A stretch of 64,000 nucleotides of DNA from Reticulitermes speratus (GCA_021186555.1 JAJKFL010000026.1:8019709-8083708); one strand, 5' to 3'. Positions 10,026-22,821 are shown, counted from the stretch's first letter. A program made the numbers and translations. Notes: generated from the sequence alone by a model not told the origin.

Positions 10026-11439
10026 TGTTACATCAGCTGCAATTCTTATCGAGTTGTACTTTCTGAACAGAGTCTCGTGATACAGTTAAATTTGTGTATC
10101 CATTTTGTTCCTACACCCCGGATTGGATTGTACTGGCATGTTCACAAATATGAGACGGGTTAAGATCACTGCAATAAAATTAGCCATTTATCTTAAACTT
10201 CATAAGCCATTCTGTACAACTGTTATTGCTTCCCGAGATCTGTAAAGTAAGGGCGGAACACAATGGGTTTAAGGCCGTAGGAGATGATTACATAAGAACT
10301 AATATCTTTGTAACTATTCTCTGTGATCGCCTGCTGCATTCGGTTTATCTGCCGTGTTAGTTATGCCGTGGCGAAGTGGCACGGACTGTTAATTATGCGT
10401 TATATAATGTAAGGTTAACTCCAAGTTTATTACTTTTAAGGCATGGGAAAATTCAGCACGTTTATAGGGTAACCCTTATTTTGTGACGCGACACTCAGAA
10501 TGTGTCATAAAATTAGACTTATGTGTGTTTTCTACGGTTAGTTTTAACGGCAGTAGTTGGAGGTTTCTATGGAGAAAATTTGAACCTATCCTGCTTCGTG
10601 ACAAATTTAGTGTCCTACCGTGAAACGAAATACGTGATGAAAGTGGATACGTAGCGGTAAACCCTAGAAGGCACCGTGTACCATAAAGGATTGTAAATTC
10701 ACAAATAACGCGTTTGGAAATCATGCAATTACAAGTAGAATTGATTAGGATTTGACTTTAATTAAACGAAACATAACCCAAATTATTTACGTATCAGGGT
10801 GCTATATCATTGAAGTACTTTGCACGAACTGATGGCATTAAAAGTTACTGACGTGTTCATTCCTATCTAAGCAGAAGGTGAATATTTATGTTATTTCGCA
10901 CATTCGCAGCCCCATTGACAGCTTTGTTGGCAGGAGAAATAGACTGTTCCCTACGAGAAGGGGATCATATCGAAAAACAGTGATACAGTTGTTACCTGTT
11001 GTTATGCTGGCTATGCTAACTTTAATTGCCTACGTTATTTAGGGCCTACTCTATACCTCATATAACCATTAAAGAATTAATGCAGTTTTAGGATATGGAA
11101 TGAAATGATATAAGTTCCATTTGCTTACAGAATGTCAAATTGTCGGGTCAGAATTTTAAAAACTTGCACTTCAATTTGAAAATTTTATAATACGAAAATG
11201 TTTTTGTTATGTTTGTAATAATACCACTTTCTTCGGCTCTCAGAACTTCAAACCCAGACGCCGTGTCAACTTGTGTGGCCGGATTATGAAACAGGATGAA
11301 ATTACACTTAACACTTTATAAAAATAAATCCAAAATCTATTTTCAAAGACAATATTCCATGGATATAGAGTTCTATCCACCTGTACCTCTTCTGTCATGT
11401 CTGCATTAATTTATTTGAAAATCCGCTTACGTATAATGC

Positions 11440-11440
<1 letters not shown>
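10026..11440. other. no gene recognised
   Basis: Only short open frames (longest 82 codons at 10476-10724, minus) without recognisable domains. No tandem or inverted structure seen. Confidence 0.5.

Positions 11441-11475
<35 letters not shown>
11441..11475. repeat. (TA)n microsatellite
   Basis: Uninterrupted TA dinucleotides next to GTGTGTATATAGTAAGG, directly before the A-tail side of the S3 copy. Confidence 0.95.
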
Positions 11476-11479
<4 letters not shown>

Positions 11480-11492
11480 ATATAGTAAGGTA

Positions 11493-11786
11493 AGGTAAAG
11501 CAATCCATTACAAGCCTGGACAGGCCCTTAGGGCTCCAGGAGGTTGAGGCTCCTAGATTTCAAGACAATCGGCACATGAAGGTTGTCAGCCCTACGAACC
11601 GGCCGCCTTTACTCCCCAGAAAATATTCCTGGTACTCATTTCTATTAGAGGCTGAGTCGACCCCAGGGCCATATTGCGACCGAAAAGATTATGTCAACGA
11701 AATATTCCAATGACACCATCAGGAATCGAACCCGCGACGACCCGGCTTGTAGCGCATTGCCTCAACCAACTGCGCCACCGCGTGTC
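11493..11786 (-). mobile_element. S3 SINE, near full length
   Basis: Minus-strand head with GGTGGCGCAGTTGGTTGAGG (A box) and GGGTTCGATTCCTGA (B box). The body carries the AGTCGACCCCAGGGCC segment on the plus strand and ends at AAAGCAATCC. No convincing TSD was found. Confidence 0.88.
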
Positions 11787-12680
11787 TCCTATGTGTTAGT
11801 GAGACATTTATTTATATTTCCTTTTATGACGAATACATTTTAGAAAATCTCTTTTATTTTTATGTCAAGTAGGGGGCGCACTGGAATGGATCTGATCATT
11901 CTTAAACTCAGCTGTTAGGCCAGTTAATATAGATTCAATAACAAGTTTAATGGATATTATTTCCGTAGTTACAGACGTGAACTATGCAGACTAACACGAC
12001 CTTTACCTTAAGCATCGGCTTGTGGAACGTTTTAGAGAAAGCGCTTAAAATTTACGCTGCTTTCACTTAATTAACAATTTATTCATGTCGTTCATGTACG
12101 TTGACGTTTAAATTATCTCTGGCTATCAGAATTGAAGGAAATTTTTGCTGTCACTTGTTTCTTTAATGGACAGGTAGTGATTTAGTCGGGAAGTTTTTTT
12201 TTTCGATCGTACAGGGTTCTTTCGGTCCGTGAATTCTTTAAGGAACTTATCCGTAAATTTGAAGCCATATTTCTTCGTTGTCCCCACTCGGCACGCTCTG
12301 CAGTTGGCTGTATTGACTAGCTGTCGAGCAGTACAGTCTACCCTACCCCAGCTTCTCCAGAAAACAATCCATTGTTTACATCGTAAAATCATTTGGCCAA
12401 GATTTACTTGGAATTTGTCAAGTCGTAGTGTCGCCTGCCCTCCTATCAGCAGCGGATTGTAACTTCAGACTCACATTCCGTCGCTGCCTAGTGGTTAGCT
12501 TTGCTGCATCATATTTGGGAAGTACCGGGTATAACTCTCTTCTTGGAGACCATATATCCTGATCGAGGTTTATCGTGACAGTCCTCATTCTTCCCAGCTT
12601 ACTTTAAAATAAGCCACGATGTCTTTTCCGGTAGAAGAAAGACGTTTATCTCAGGTCCTGGCGTTTACACAGGTTGTGGG
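11787..12680. other. no gene recognised
   Basis: Overlapping open frames at 12126-12392 (minus) and 12229-12462 (plus) are under 90 codons, lack recognisable domains and overlap on opposite strands, so I treat both as chance. Confidence 0.5.
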
Positions 12681-12682
12681 AT

Positions 12683-12815
12683 TCACCCATTCTCATATTC
12701 AATAGGTACCAGGGTTCTTTCCCTCGTGGTAAAGCGGTCGGAGCGTGAAACCCACCGCTTATCATCTTTTTAGTACCCAGGTTAAGAATATATGGAGCTA
12801 TACCTCCAATCCCTT
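12683..12815 (+). mobile_element. S4 SINE tail fragment
   Basis: Contains TTCAATAGGTACCAGGGTTC, GGTCGGAGCGTGAAACCCAC and GGAGCTATACCTCCA in S4 order on the plus strand; the tRNA-like head is missing. Confidence 0.7.
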
Positions 12816-13093
12816 ATATGATTTCAAATCGAGAACAAACACAAATGTTCTCACCTACTCTTTCCTCAAAATCTTTCTAAATATACAATCAGCAACAACT
12901 ATTAATGCTTCAATTCTGGCCTCGGTGCAGTATACGGACCTTTAATTCTTCACACGCCGCCGGTGTCGGTGCACTGTACGTTCGTAAAGGCACTTAAGGT
13001 CACTAAAAATTTAACCACCCCCCTCGCCGTCTTGGGCAGGAGGCCTACTTTGAATTTAAACCGCAGTGACTTTAAAGGGTCAGTTGTTTATAC

Positions 13094-13453
13094 CAGCGGT
13101 CGCCAACCGGTGGTCCGCGGACCACTGATGATCCGCGAGAAAATTTTGGTGGTCCGTGGAGAAATTTGGACATTATTTGCAATTGTTATGTTTATTATAC
13201 TGTTTCATTATATTCTGATGCAGTGACATCATTGGAGCCAAGAATTCATAAACTTATTTCAAACAAGCAGCAACAAATATCACAGTAATAATTTTGTTAT
13301 AATAAACAAGTGCATTTCATATTAATAAAATGTAACTTTTATGATCATTATTTTATAGATGTTTGTACCTTTTTAAAAAAAAATGCATGTTAGTGGTCCG
13401 CGGGAGTTTGTGAGTTTAGTGGTCCGTGAGTTCCGAATGGTTGGCGACCGCTG
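13094..13453. mobile_element. hAT-type MITE, complete (360 bp, 8-bp TSD)
   Basis: Left terminus CAGCGGTCGCCAACC and right terminus GGTTGGCGACCGCTG are perfect 15-bp terminal inverted repeats. TSDs are GTTTATAC (13086-13093) and GTTCATAC (13454-13461), 8 bp with one change, the length made by hAT transposases. The subterminal repeated TGGTCCGCG / GTGGTCCGTG motifs could be transposase-binding sites (inference). The interior is AT-rich and non-coding, so it is non-autonomous. Confidence 0.95.
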
Positions 13454-13461
13454 GTTCATAC

Positions 13462-14012
13462 GAATCCTCGATCCACATTGTCATACGCCTCTCCAGGCGC
13501 GTATTTGTCGCCATTTAATACTTTAACCATTTAAAAGCCTCTGTTTCATTTACATGTGTGTTACTAAATATAGTCGGATTAGCAGTCTCGCGAATCCAAG
13601 CAGCATTCACTAGGTCTGTAGCACGGTCGCCTCTTTCCTTGCGATCATTAAGGTCGTACAATTTTAAATGTAGGTTATAACTAGTACATTTTCTGTTAGG
13701 AGCGGCGTTACAAAGACTAGGCTTTGCACTCATGGCAGAAACAATGGCAATAAATTTTCTAGAGAACAACAGGCCATTGCAGACGCGTGACTGTGGAAAT
13801 CACTGACTGACTGTGGAAGACAAAGCACTGGATGCGGGAAGGAAATAAATGGGGGGGGAGGGGGGAGTGTGAGCATGATGCAAGATGGTGTTGGGTGCAG
13901 GGGTGGGAATGGCTTTCGGAGCAAGATGTGGGTCATAGGGTGATTTGAAAAGACGATAGTTGTGTTTGAAGGTATTATAAATGTGATTATGCTTGTTTTT
14001 TTCCACAATAAG
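13462..14012. other. no gene recognised; G-rich tract
   Basis: Contains a G-rich run (13850-13868, with interrupting A). Overlapping minus-strand frames at 13730-14029 read as proline/histidine-rich translations of this tract and are not gene-like. Confidence 0.5.
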
Positions 14013-14015
14013 CAA

Positions 14016-14685
14016 CTAACTAACTCCATGGAGCACAGTCCTTCCTGAGAAGCTAACAGTTCCTCAGCTAGTCAAGAAATTCCCCGCGTTTTATGGTACA
14101 CAAAGGTTCATTACAGCGATCACAAAAGCATGCCCTGTCCCTATACTGAGCCAGATTAGTCAAGTCCATGCCCCTTTCCGACTTCCTGAAAATCCATTTT
14201 AATATTATCCTACCATTTACCCCTAGGTCTTCCAAATGGTCTCTTTCCCTTAAGTTTCCCAACCGAAACCCTCTCCTCTCTCACATAGTGCTACATGGCG
14301 ACCGTGTCATTCTTATGGATTTGACTACTCGAATAATATTTGTTGAGGAATAAAGATCATAAAGTTCCTCCTTATGTAGTCTTCTCCTCTCTCCTGTTAC
14401 CTCGTCCTTCTTAGGCGTAAACATTTTCCTTATCACCCTATTGTCGAACACCCTCTAACTATGTTTATCCCTCAATGTGAGAGACCAGCTTTTAGACCCA
14501 TACAAAACAACAGGCAAAATTACAGTTCTGTATATCTTGACCTTTATATTTTTGGACAGCAACTGGAAGACAGAAGATCGTGCGCCGAATGATAGCAAGC
14601 ATGCCCTGACTTCAATATCTTTGAATTTCTTCATTTGTGAATGGTTCGTTACATTGTAAGTTTTACGGTGGAGAGTTGTTAGCAC
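14016..14685 (-). mobile_element. L-A LINE fragment, frame-broken
   Basis: Tail CTAACTCCATGGAGCACAG is followed on the minus strand by degraded L-A coding: KIYRTVILPVVLYGS and SWSLTLRDKHS (frame 14455-14685), the LHKEEL-type region, then GNLRERDHLEDLGVNGRI where intact copies have the [11 protein letters not shown] segment. Several frameshifts. Extends further 5' than most copies here. Confidence 0.82.
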
Positions 14686-14830
14686 CTTGCCCGACCCCCA
14701 AGCTGGAGGACCACCTCTTTCCGGCTGTCCGCTAGTACTTATTCAATGTATTCGCGACTACCCTCAATATTGGAGGCTGCTCCTCCCCCACCGTGACGTG
14801 GCGACAGGGATCCACTTATCACGGTATTCT
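14686..14830 (+). mobile_element. interspersed-repeat fragment (GGPPLSGCPLVLIQ shadow)
   Basis: Plus-strand translation reads DPQAGGPPLSGCPLVLIQCI then RDYPQYWRLLLPH and ATGIH. This resembles a widespread arthropod transposon-derived sequence I recall but cannot place in a clade. It abuts the L-A copy. Confidence 0.45.
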
Positions 14831-15070
14831 TCCACAAGCACTGTGAATTCATCGGTGATCACTGACAAACCGGCAGCAATGTAAGCTTTGAAACAACCGA
14901 TATAAATAAAGACTTACAACAGCAACAGGAAGAAAAGTACGACAAGCTTTGCACATGTTGCACTATTTATGTGCATTGCATGCACTTTCATGATTATTAT
15001 TATTAACCGATATTGTAAAGGTTATTCGACACTTGCAGTCTTGGTACATTGGCTGTTCAGAAACCGTGTG

Positions 15071-15072
<2 letters not shown>

Positions 15073-15101
<29 letters not shown>
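15073..15101. repeat. (GA)n microsatellite
   Basis: About 14 AG dinucleotides in an otherwise unassigned stretch (14831-15252). Confidence 0.95.
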
Positions 15102-15104
<3 letters not shown>

Positions 15105-15252
15105 ATGGGCAGAGCAGTGGACGAAGATGGCGAAAGCGAGAGATATTACAGTTCTTTCCTTCTGGAAAATTCGTGGTCGATGGATACGATGCTTGAAGTG
15201 TAGGAAAATTTTACGTTTTTTCCTCAAATATTTTGTCTCGGTGTACGTCGGG

Positions 15253-15583
15253 AAATTATTCGGGTGATCAAATCAAGAATAATGAGATCGGCGGGGCATG
15301 TAGCACGTGTGGGGGAGTGGAGAGGTTCATACAGGATTTTAGCGGGGAGACCTGAAGGAAGGAGACCACTTGGAAGACCCAGGCGTAGATGGGAGGATAA
15401 TATTAAAATGGATCTTCAAGAAGTAGGATGGGGGGGCATGGACTGGATTGATATGGCTCAGGATAGGGACAGGTGGTGGGCTGTTGTGAATGCGGTAATG
15501 AACCTTCTGGTTTCATAAAACGCGGGGAATTTCTTGACTAGCTGACGACCTGTTAGCTTCTCAAGAAGGACTCTGCTCCATGG

Positions 15584-15618
<35 letters not shown>
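15253..15618 (+). mobile_element. L-A LINE C-terminal fragment plus (GTTA)n tail
   Basis: Frame 15264-15518 encodes [40 protein letters not shown] and [20 protein letters not shown], then a stop. The 3' UTR ends at TCCATGGAGTTAGTTAG, which continues as a GTTA repeat to 15618. This is the cleanest view here of the family's 3' end: short UTR of ~65 bases and a tetranucleotide tail instead of poly(A). Confidence 0.9.
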
Positions 15619-16264
15619 ACGTATATATATATATCTGTAGAAAAGATCTTCGATAGCGGCGTGGAAGTGCTAAAGTATATGAGGTGAAAGTATGTATATA
15701 TAGATGTCGACTAATTCAGGTTATGTAAAATTACGAGATTTTTTGACGTGGTGTTCTGTTACGAAGCACTCAGAAAGGGCTTTTTCGCGCACATTTAATT
15801 TGCTTCTGCGACTACACTGTGCGCAGTGAACGAGAACAGGCCGATCGCCAATAGAGACAGTTACATGCAAGGGAACTTTACGAAATTGTTACTTGTCAGT
15901 TCGCCTCTGGATGCCATCTCTGCTTCTACTCGAAGTGCAGGCCTATGCAACCAGGCTGGCAATAAAGTCGATTGGGTTGCCGTGTTCCAGGATGAATGAG
16001 GGTTCAGTTAATCAAGTCAGCAGTGTGAGAGTATGCTATCCTGCATTTATAGTGTGAGGGGGAACAGGCGACTCTTTAAAACTTACTTCGGGAGAATATT
16101 AGTCACAGTGCAGTTAATCTGACCTAGTGGGGTTCAAGTTGTTTGTAACTGGCTTGTGTAAAATGTTGCGATAATATTTATGATAGGGTGATTGCCTTTC
16201 AGTGTCCCATTTGCTGCATTCAAAAATTTGATTAAATGTGATTTCTTAATATGTATTTACCTAT
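15619..16264. other. no gene recognised
   Basis: Short TA runs beside the L-A tail, then unique-looking sequence with no recognised element. Confidence 0.5.
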
Positions 16265-17390
16265 AAACGCATTTTGTATTTGAGATGCTTTACAAACGGA
16301 TTTTATATTTGAGGTCCTTTAGGATACGTGTTTTATATGCGACGTTCTTTTATATATGTGTTTTATATTTGAAGTCCTTTAATATACGCCTTTTATATTT
16401 GAGGTCCTTTTATATATGTGTTTTATGTTTGAGGTATTTTAATATACACGTTTTATATTAGAAGTCCTTTAACATGCGCATTTTATATTTGAGGTCCTTT
16501 TATATACGTGTTTTGTGTTTGAGGTCTTTTAATATACACGTTTTATATTTGAAGTCCTTTAATATACGCATTTTGTGTTTGAGGTCCTTTTATATACGTG
16601 TAATATACACGTTTTGTATTTGAAGTCCTTTAATATACGCATTTTGTATTTGAGGTCCTTTTATATACGTGTTTTATGTTTGAGGTCCTTTTATATACGT
16701 GTTTTGTGTTTGAGGTCTTTTAATATACACGTTTTATATTTGAAGTCCTTTAATATACGCATTTTGTATTTGAGGTCCTTTTATATACGTGTTTTATGTT
16801 TGAGGTCCTTTTATATACGTGTTTTATGTTTGAGGTCCTTTTATATACGTGTTTTATGTTTGAGGTCCTTTTATATACGTGTTTTATGTTTGAGGTCCTT
16901 TTATATACGTGTTTTATGTTTGAGGTCTTTTAATATACACGTTTTATATTTGAAGTCCTTTAATATACGCATTTTGTATTTGAGGTCCTTTTATATACGT
17001 GTTTTTTGTTTGAGGTCTTTTTATATACGTGTTTTATGTTTGAGGTTTTTTAATATACATGTTTTATATTTGAAGTCCTTTAATATACGCATTTTGTGTT
17101 TGAGGTCCTTTTATATACGTGTTTTATGTTTGAGGTCCTTTTATATACGTGTTTTATGTTTGAGGTCTTTTAATATACACGTTTTATATTTGAAGTCCTT
17201 TAATATACGCATTTTGTATTTGAGGTCCTTTTATGTACGTGTTTTATATTTGAGGTCCTTTTATATACGTGTTTTATGTTTGAGGTCTTTTAATGTACAC
17301 GTTTTGTAGATGAGGTCCTTTAAAACACACGTTTTTATTTAAGGTCCTTTAATATACACGATTTATATTTGAGGGTTTTTAGCATACGCA
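16265..17390 (+). repeat. 30-bp minisatellite, about 37 units
   Basis: Unit resembles TTTATGTTTGAGGTCCTTTT followed by ATATACGTG plus one base. Two main variants (TTTGAGGTCC...ATATACGTG and TTTGAAGTCCTTTAATATAC) alternate in blocks, with more diverged units at both edges. The period is 10 codons, so a 244-codon frame stays open at 16575-17309 (repeats of CLRSFYIRVL). That frame begins at GTG and contains no ATG, so translation is unlikely. Confidence 0.97.
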
Positions 17391-20300
17391 TTTACTTTCA
17401 TGTTATTATTCCCTACTCAAACAACCAGTCTGTGCGTAGACACGGTTGCTTTCTTTAAAAAATTTTAACGTTTTTAAATATAAAATGAAGTGTCATATTT
17501 CCTAAGTACAGACACTTACAATTTTGTTCTATCCACAGCATTAAATTAATCTTCACAACACAAAACAATAACTAAGTCATCTAATGCTGTTTAATGAAAT
17601 AAAGTCGCTATGTTCAATTTATAGGTAACTGTACAAGAATTTAAGTAATTACAGCTCTACTGTATGGTTTTGTAATAGTCTTATATTTAGAAACAAACTT
17701 AATGTGTTAAATTTTTTGTAGTGCAAACTAGTGAAGATAAAATTATTTACCTTTTGACAACATGGAAAGTAACTTTTTGTAAGTTAATGCAGATAATTGA
17801 TTTCATAAAAATGCCAGTTTTTTGTATTTGACACTTAATTATGTAAAGATAATATAAATAAAAATTTATATTAATTCTTCTATCATCCTTGTTATATATT
17901 TGAAAATGTGACAGTAATATCTTCAAAGTTGAATGTAGTCTTTATAAAACTACAGTATCCTTAACGGACAGTAATATCCAGAGGCAAACATAATATTTTG
18001 CATAGTAGCAGTATTGGAGTATATACACGAATCTTTTCTGACATTATAACACTTTATTTAATGTTACAGGATATTACCTGCCAAATCTTTACTATGTGCC
18101 TTAATAAAAAAATTATTTTCGATTTGAATCTTACAGTAATTTTAGTCATATTTGATCAATACGAAACTACTCTTAATTTTTCTGACAAATCTTTGAAGAT
18201 TACTGACTGGTGGGTTATGGCACCATATAACCTGGTAGACAGTTGTTGTCGGATGATAGTCTTCATTGCAACAGCCATGAGAAGCCCAAACCTCGCAACT
18301 TTGTCTTAGACAACTGATATCAAATTTTATCGAAAGCTGGTCAAAAATCTTTGAAGTAAATTACGTACAGTGTAATCAAGACACCCCCCCCCCCCCAGTG
18401 AAAGGTTCTTTATTTGCAAAAAAATTAGACGGTGTTGGCTGTTTGTACGTTTGACTGTTTTAATTTTTATTGATTATTTCTTATATTTTATTATATATTG
18501 TGTACATTACTTGCAGATCGATGATATTTCATGTTTTATCTGAATTGTTAAATGTATGAGGGATTTCATGTTTGGACGTTATGTTGTTAGATGTATTTAG
18601 ATTGTTCCTCGCGTGTCAGTTATGATAGTGTGTCTGTTATACTTTGGTCAATTGTTTCGTAGATTTAGTGGTTTCGCCTGATGGGGAATGAGGTAGCTTC
18701 CGAAGCGTAGTGTTTGTTTTGTGTTTTAATATTAGTTACAACGGGAAAAGTCCTGATGAATGTTGGTGATATCGCTCATCCCCAGTTGATGTCCTTAGTA
18801 TGTCCTTTGTCATATTGTTTATAACAGCACGGAGGCCTGTTAAGGTGTAACTCGCGCAGGAATCCATGCGAACGGTCCATTCATACATCAGTTGGCACAA
18901 GGACGGAACGAAGGAAGTAATGAACCAAGACCCGCTTGAACAAGTTGCTCCAGCTTATGACCATTAGTGACTCTCAGCTCCAACTTCCCTCTAAGACAAA
19001 GTTTTAATCCCTGCTGACGTCACGCAATGCAGCCGCTTCACTTGTTCGGACAGTTTACTGTAGAAACTGTCTCCGATATTGACTTGAAGCAGAAGATGGA
19101 TTTATGTCCTTATGCTAATGCAATTCGCCGGCTCTTTACTTCTCCCACAGTTGACAAAGTCTCCCTACCATCACGCAGCTCTCTTAATCCCGTTTGAAAA
19201 AGTCCTTTCAAATATGTAAAGTCCTAAGAGGCCTGTATAAGTGTGGAGAGAAGTACTTCAGCACAATAAACGTATAATCCAAATACACTCCATGCTGTCT
19301 TCTGCTTCGTGTTTGTGTCTCTTTTTTGTCTTACCAACAAGGCATCTTTAATGTCTGTGCTGGTCTAAAAATCCTCTTATCCTCTTTCTTTTTTCCTTGA
19401 CTGTAAACATGAACATTTTACATTTTGTGGGATTTGAGGCTATCACAAATGGTACTATGAAGGTTGCTGTCTTGTTCGATGTGACGCCGTCTTGTTTGGT
19501 AGAGGATTATCGACGTTTCAAACGAGTCCTTTTTATCCACCATCATTTCCTCTTACTCATATATATTTTTTATTCATGTATGCGAAACACTTTGTGACCT
19601 TAACAGTTTAATTTTGGAAAACAACATTTCCTGATTTTTTTGTATTTGGGCGTGTAGGTGAGGAAGCAACCTAAAATGCAGTACTTCGTCTCAGAGCTAT
19701 GCGTATAATTTTCAACTACATTACGTGTTAAGATTTAGGCCCTAATTTACGTAAATGAATATTTTATACGTAATTTACGTTGTCTACAAATTAGCAGCAA
19801 TTATTTTATTTAAAATATTTTTATGAATGTCAAAATATTTAATGATTTCCTGAGGGGATTCTAGGTTCTGAATTACATTTTCATCCCCTGTAATGTACAT
19901 TGTATACTCGAATGTGTTCTGTAAATATTTAATAAAGTTTGCCTAGATGTTTCGATACTCATATTTCTGTTAGTGTAGAAAAAAGACGAAAGAGAAAAAG
20001 AAAAAGTCAGATTTTCAGAAGCTTGTCCAGTATGCGCAGAAAATTTTGAACCACATTTGAGGGGCACATAGGCGCATAAGTAATGTTGGCAAAAATCCTG
20101 AAACATCAGAACGTAATTGTGAAAATTAAAACATCGCATAAACTTCCGTTCTTACCAAATGTCAGTATTTTTTTGCTAGTAAGTCATTCCTTAGAATAAC
20201 CAGACATACCGCAGCTTCGGAGGTCTAATATATATAAGATGGACCTTCGAATTTAAGCCGCAGAATTTGAAAATTTTTTTACATTCCGGAAACAATGCAG

Positions 20301-20730
20301 TTAACGTTTTTACTGTGCTAAGATTCATAATACGCATGTTCAGCGCCTTTGATACCAGTTTTGTTCTTAAGCCATTCCGTGTTATGAAAGGTAAAGACTT
20401 GCTACTTCTGTTGATAAGTGATGTTGCAACTACACTGTGCCTGACCGTACTTTCTTACATAATTCAAGACAGAGCAAAACGAGTTTATATCGAAATCACC
20501 AGGGGATGTGAACAGTTTCTGTGCTGCAGTGTTACAGATGAGCGGGTCTACATATTACCTTTTGTCTTTTTTTTTCATTCCTTCTTTATTCCTTCTCCGT
20601 TTGTTTCTTTTTATTTTTATATTCTCGGTTTTACTTCGAATAATCTGCGGGAATCATGAAAGTTTTTCCCCTTTTTGACAGAAAGATTTGATTCCTCATA
20701 AAGTTTTGGGGTCACAGTAAAGTAAAATTG
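17391..20730. other. no gene recognised; a few decayed repeats
   Basis: AT-rich. C-run at 18383-18396. 18205-18250 translates as WVMAPYNLVD, a faint F-type shadow. Around 18675-18710, CGCCTGATGGGGAATGAGG followed by CTTCCGAAGCGTAG resembles a damaged hammerhead core. The 130-codon frame at 20267-20659 is the longest outside repeats, but has no recognisable domain. Confidence 0.5.
19440..19535 (+). repeat. decayed F-type interspersed repeat
   Basis: Translates as KVAVLFDVTPSCLVEDYRRF, the familiar reading-frame shadow of the F6-type family, with TATCGACGTTTCAAAC in place of the CGACGTTTCGG core. Confidence 0.5.
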
Positions 20731-20734
20731 TCCC

Positions 20735-20990
20735 TGTGCAATATATCAAGGCATATGGGGGAGTGGAGTTGTAGCTCCACTCATTCTTAACCTCGTCAAA
20801 AATGGGGGTGAGTGATGAGCTTCGTGGTCCAGCCACTGTCTCCGGCAGAAGGTGAACTCTTACCCACTGAATAAGGTGCTGTGGGGGCCTCAACGTCAGT
20901 CTGGATGACTTTAGAGAATTAGAAAATCTCTTCCACCTAACGAGAATCAGTCACGTTACTTCGGTTGTCCAGCTCTCGTCTAGTCACTGC
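20735..20990 (-). mobile_element. S4 SINE, diverged
   Basis: Carries GCATATGGGGGAGTGGAG, AGCTCCACTCATTCTTAACC and a head remnant with CTCGTCTAGTCACTGCACCG, where S4 heads normally end in a GTAGTCTAGTC-type motif. No intact B box. Confidence 0.7.
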
Positions 20991-21591
20991 ACCGAGTAAG
21001 TGTGCCATCGCTCCTTCCTACGGAATCCCAGTACGAAACACTTAGTAAAAAGTCGTATATCCAAGAACGCTATTCTATGTATTTTTAGACGCCTTCGCAA
21101 AATAGCGAAAACCGACGGAAAAACTCGTCTCCCACTGGATGGATTTTCATGAAATCTGATATTTGAGTATGTTTCGAACATCTGTCGCCGAAACTCAAGT
21201 TTAATTAAAATGAGACAAGAATAACGGGTACTTTACATGAAGACCTAGGTACATTTATGACAGTATCTCGCTGAATTATTCTCAGAATCAGATGTTTTTC
21301 AGATAAACGTTGTAAAGAAAATCAAAACACACATTTTATTTTCAATAACTTTTTTTTCCCAAAAATCGTGCCGTTTTGAGGTAATGTGGAAAAATATGGC
21401 AGAGCAAGACAGCCCACAAATGACAATATAACACGGCGCATGCGCTTTTCATGCTGGATAACTAAGGCTACAGACACACACTCAGAATATGTAATACTGT
21501 TCATACTGCTTTTCCACGGCAATAGTGGTTACGCGAACGCGCCTCAGTGTTCCTTCATACGTACTCTGCATCTCTTGTTCTTTATGTTTTT

Positions 21592-21846
21592 TTTGTCAAT
21601 GGCTCGACAGCCCCTTGGGGGCCTAGGCCGCCTCATCATCAAGACTTCACGATCACACTCAGAAACACCACACTCGGTAGGACTCCTCTGGACGAGTGAT
21701 CAGCCCGATACAGAGACCTCTACCTGACAACACACAACACTCACAAGAGACAGACATCCATGACCCCGGCGGGATTCGAACCCACAATCCCAGTAAGCGA
21801 GCGGCCGTAGACCCACGCCTTAGACCGCGCGGACACTGGGATCGAC
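21592..21846 (-). mobile_element. S1 SINE, near complete, with 13-bp TSD
   Basis: On the minus strand the head has GGGTTCGAATCCCGCC and ends at CGATCCCAGTG; the tail is CTGTCGAGCCATTGAC. TCTTTATGTTTTT (21579-21591) and TCTTTACGTTTTT (21847-21859) form the TSD with one difference. 20991-21578 shows no element. Confidence 0.9.
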
Positions 21847-21859
21847 TCTTTACGTTTTT

Positions 21860-22497
21860 ACCTTGTATAATTTCCTTTTATTATAGTTAGACGTAAGTAT
21901 CATTGATTTGCGCCTAATACTCATGGAATCAAATATTTTCCGATAAAGAAATACGTCCGTTTGTCGCAAATTTCTTGATGGATACGTTTCACTGCATATA
22001 CTTTGCCATATAAGCCACAGAAGTTCTATCTATTGAAGATAACATTGTACTTTAAATAAAACGGCATATATTGGATTGAACTGTCTGTGGTGAAGAGTCC
22101 AGTTGAAAAAACAGTCATTTCCATGAAATACATATCACTGAATTAATTTGGTGATTTCAAGCCAACTGCTGGCAGCTGTAGATTTGGGGTCGATACTGGA
22201 TACATGACGAGAAGGTGGGGGATAAATTTCATATCAGTATGCAAATAAATTACAGATGTGTGGTGCATGTGTGAATACAGAAACTGCGGTCTGGCGGGTA
22301 TGAAATTATTCTATAATTTGAAAATGTCTTTTTTTTTTTTTTTGCAATGGGATGATTGAATTAATTTATTATACAAGACCCCCTCCCCTTCATAGATTTA
22401 CCGCAACACAAGGCCACATATAATCACTTCCCGCCTTTTTCTTTGCAATATTCTTACCACTAACCTTCTGTCTCCACATCAGTATCCATTAACTGCT
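21860..22497. other. no gene recognised
   Basis: A T-run near 22328-22343 and no recognised element or domain. Confidence 0.5.
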
Positions 22498-22509
22498 CCT
22501 GGCTCCGAC

Positions 22510-22821
22510 GTAAAGCAAAGCAAAGCAATCCCATTACAGGCCTGGACAGGCCCTTAGGGTTCCAGGAGGTTGAGGCTCCCAGATTTCTAGACAGTCGGCA
22601 CGTGAAGGTGGTAAGGTTGTCAGCCCTACGCACCGGCAGCCTTTACCCCCCAGGAAGTATTCCTGGTACTCATTTCTGTTAGAGGCTGAGTCGATCCCAG
22701 GGCCATAGTGCGGCCGGAAGGATTACGTCAATAAAAAATTCCAATGACACCATCGGGAATCGAACCCGCGACCTTCCGGCTTGTAGCGCGGTGCCTCAAC
22801 CAACTGCGCTACCGCGTGCTC
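22510..22821 (-). mobile_element. S3 SINE, full length, with 12-bp TSD
   Basis: Minus-strand head with GGTAGCGCAGTTGGTTGAGG and GGGTTCGATTCCCGATGG, both polymerase III boxes well preserved. The tail is GCTTTGCTTTGCTTTAC on the minus strand. TSD: CCTGGCTCCGAC (22498-22509) and CCTGGCTCCAAC (22822-22833). Confidence 0.92.

Noticed and set aside
16575..17309. 244-codon open frame as a repeat-rich protein
   Set aside because: It is a translation of a 30-bp minisatellite, starts at GTG and contains no ATG.
18675..18712. Hammerhead ribozyme (CCTGATGGGGAATG...CTTCCGAAGCG)
   Set aside because: The core is damaged at A9 (CUGAUGG) and at GAAA (GAAG), with no stem I; at most a relic.
20267..20659. 130-codon frame outside repeats
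   Set aside because: No domain, low-complexity FFFHSFFIPSP end, no splice or promoter context I can support.
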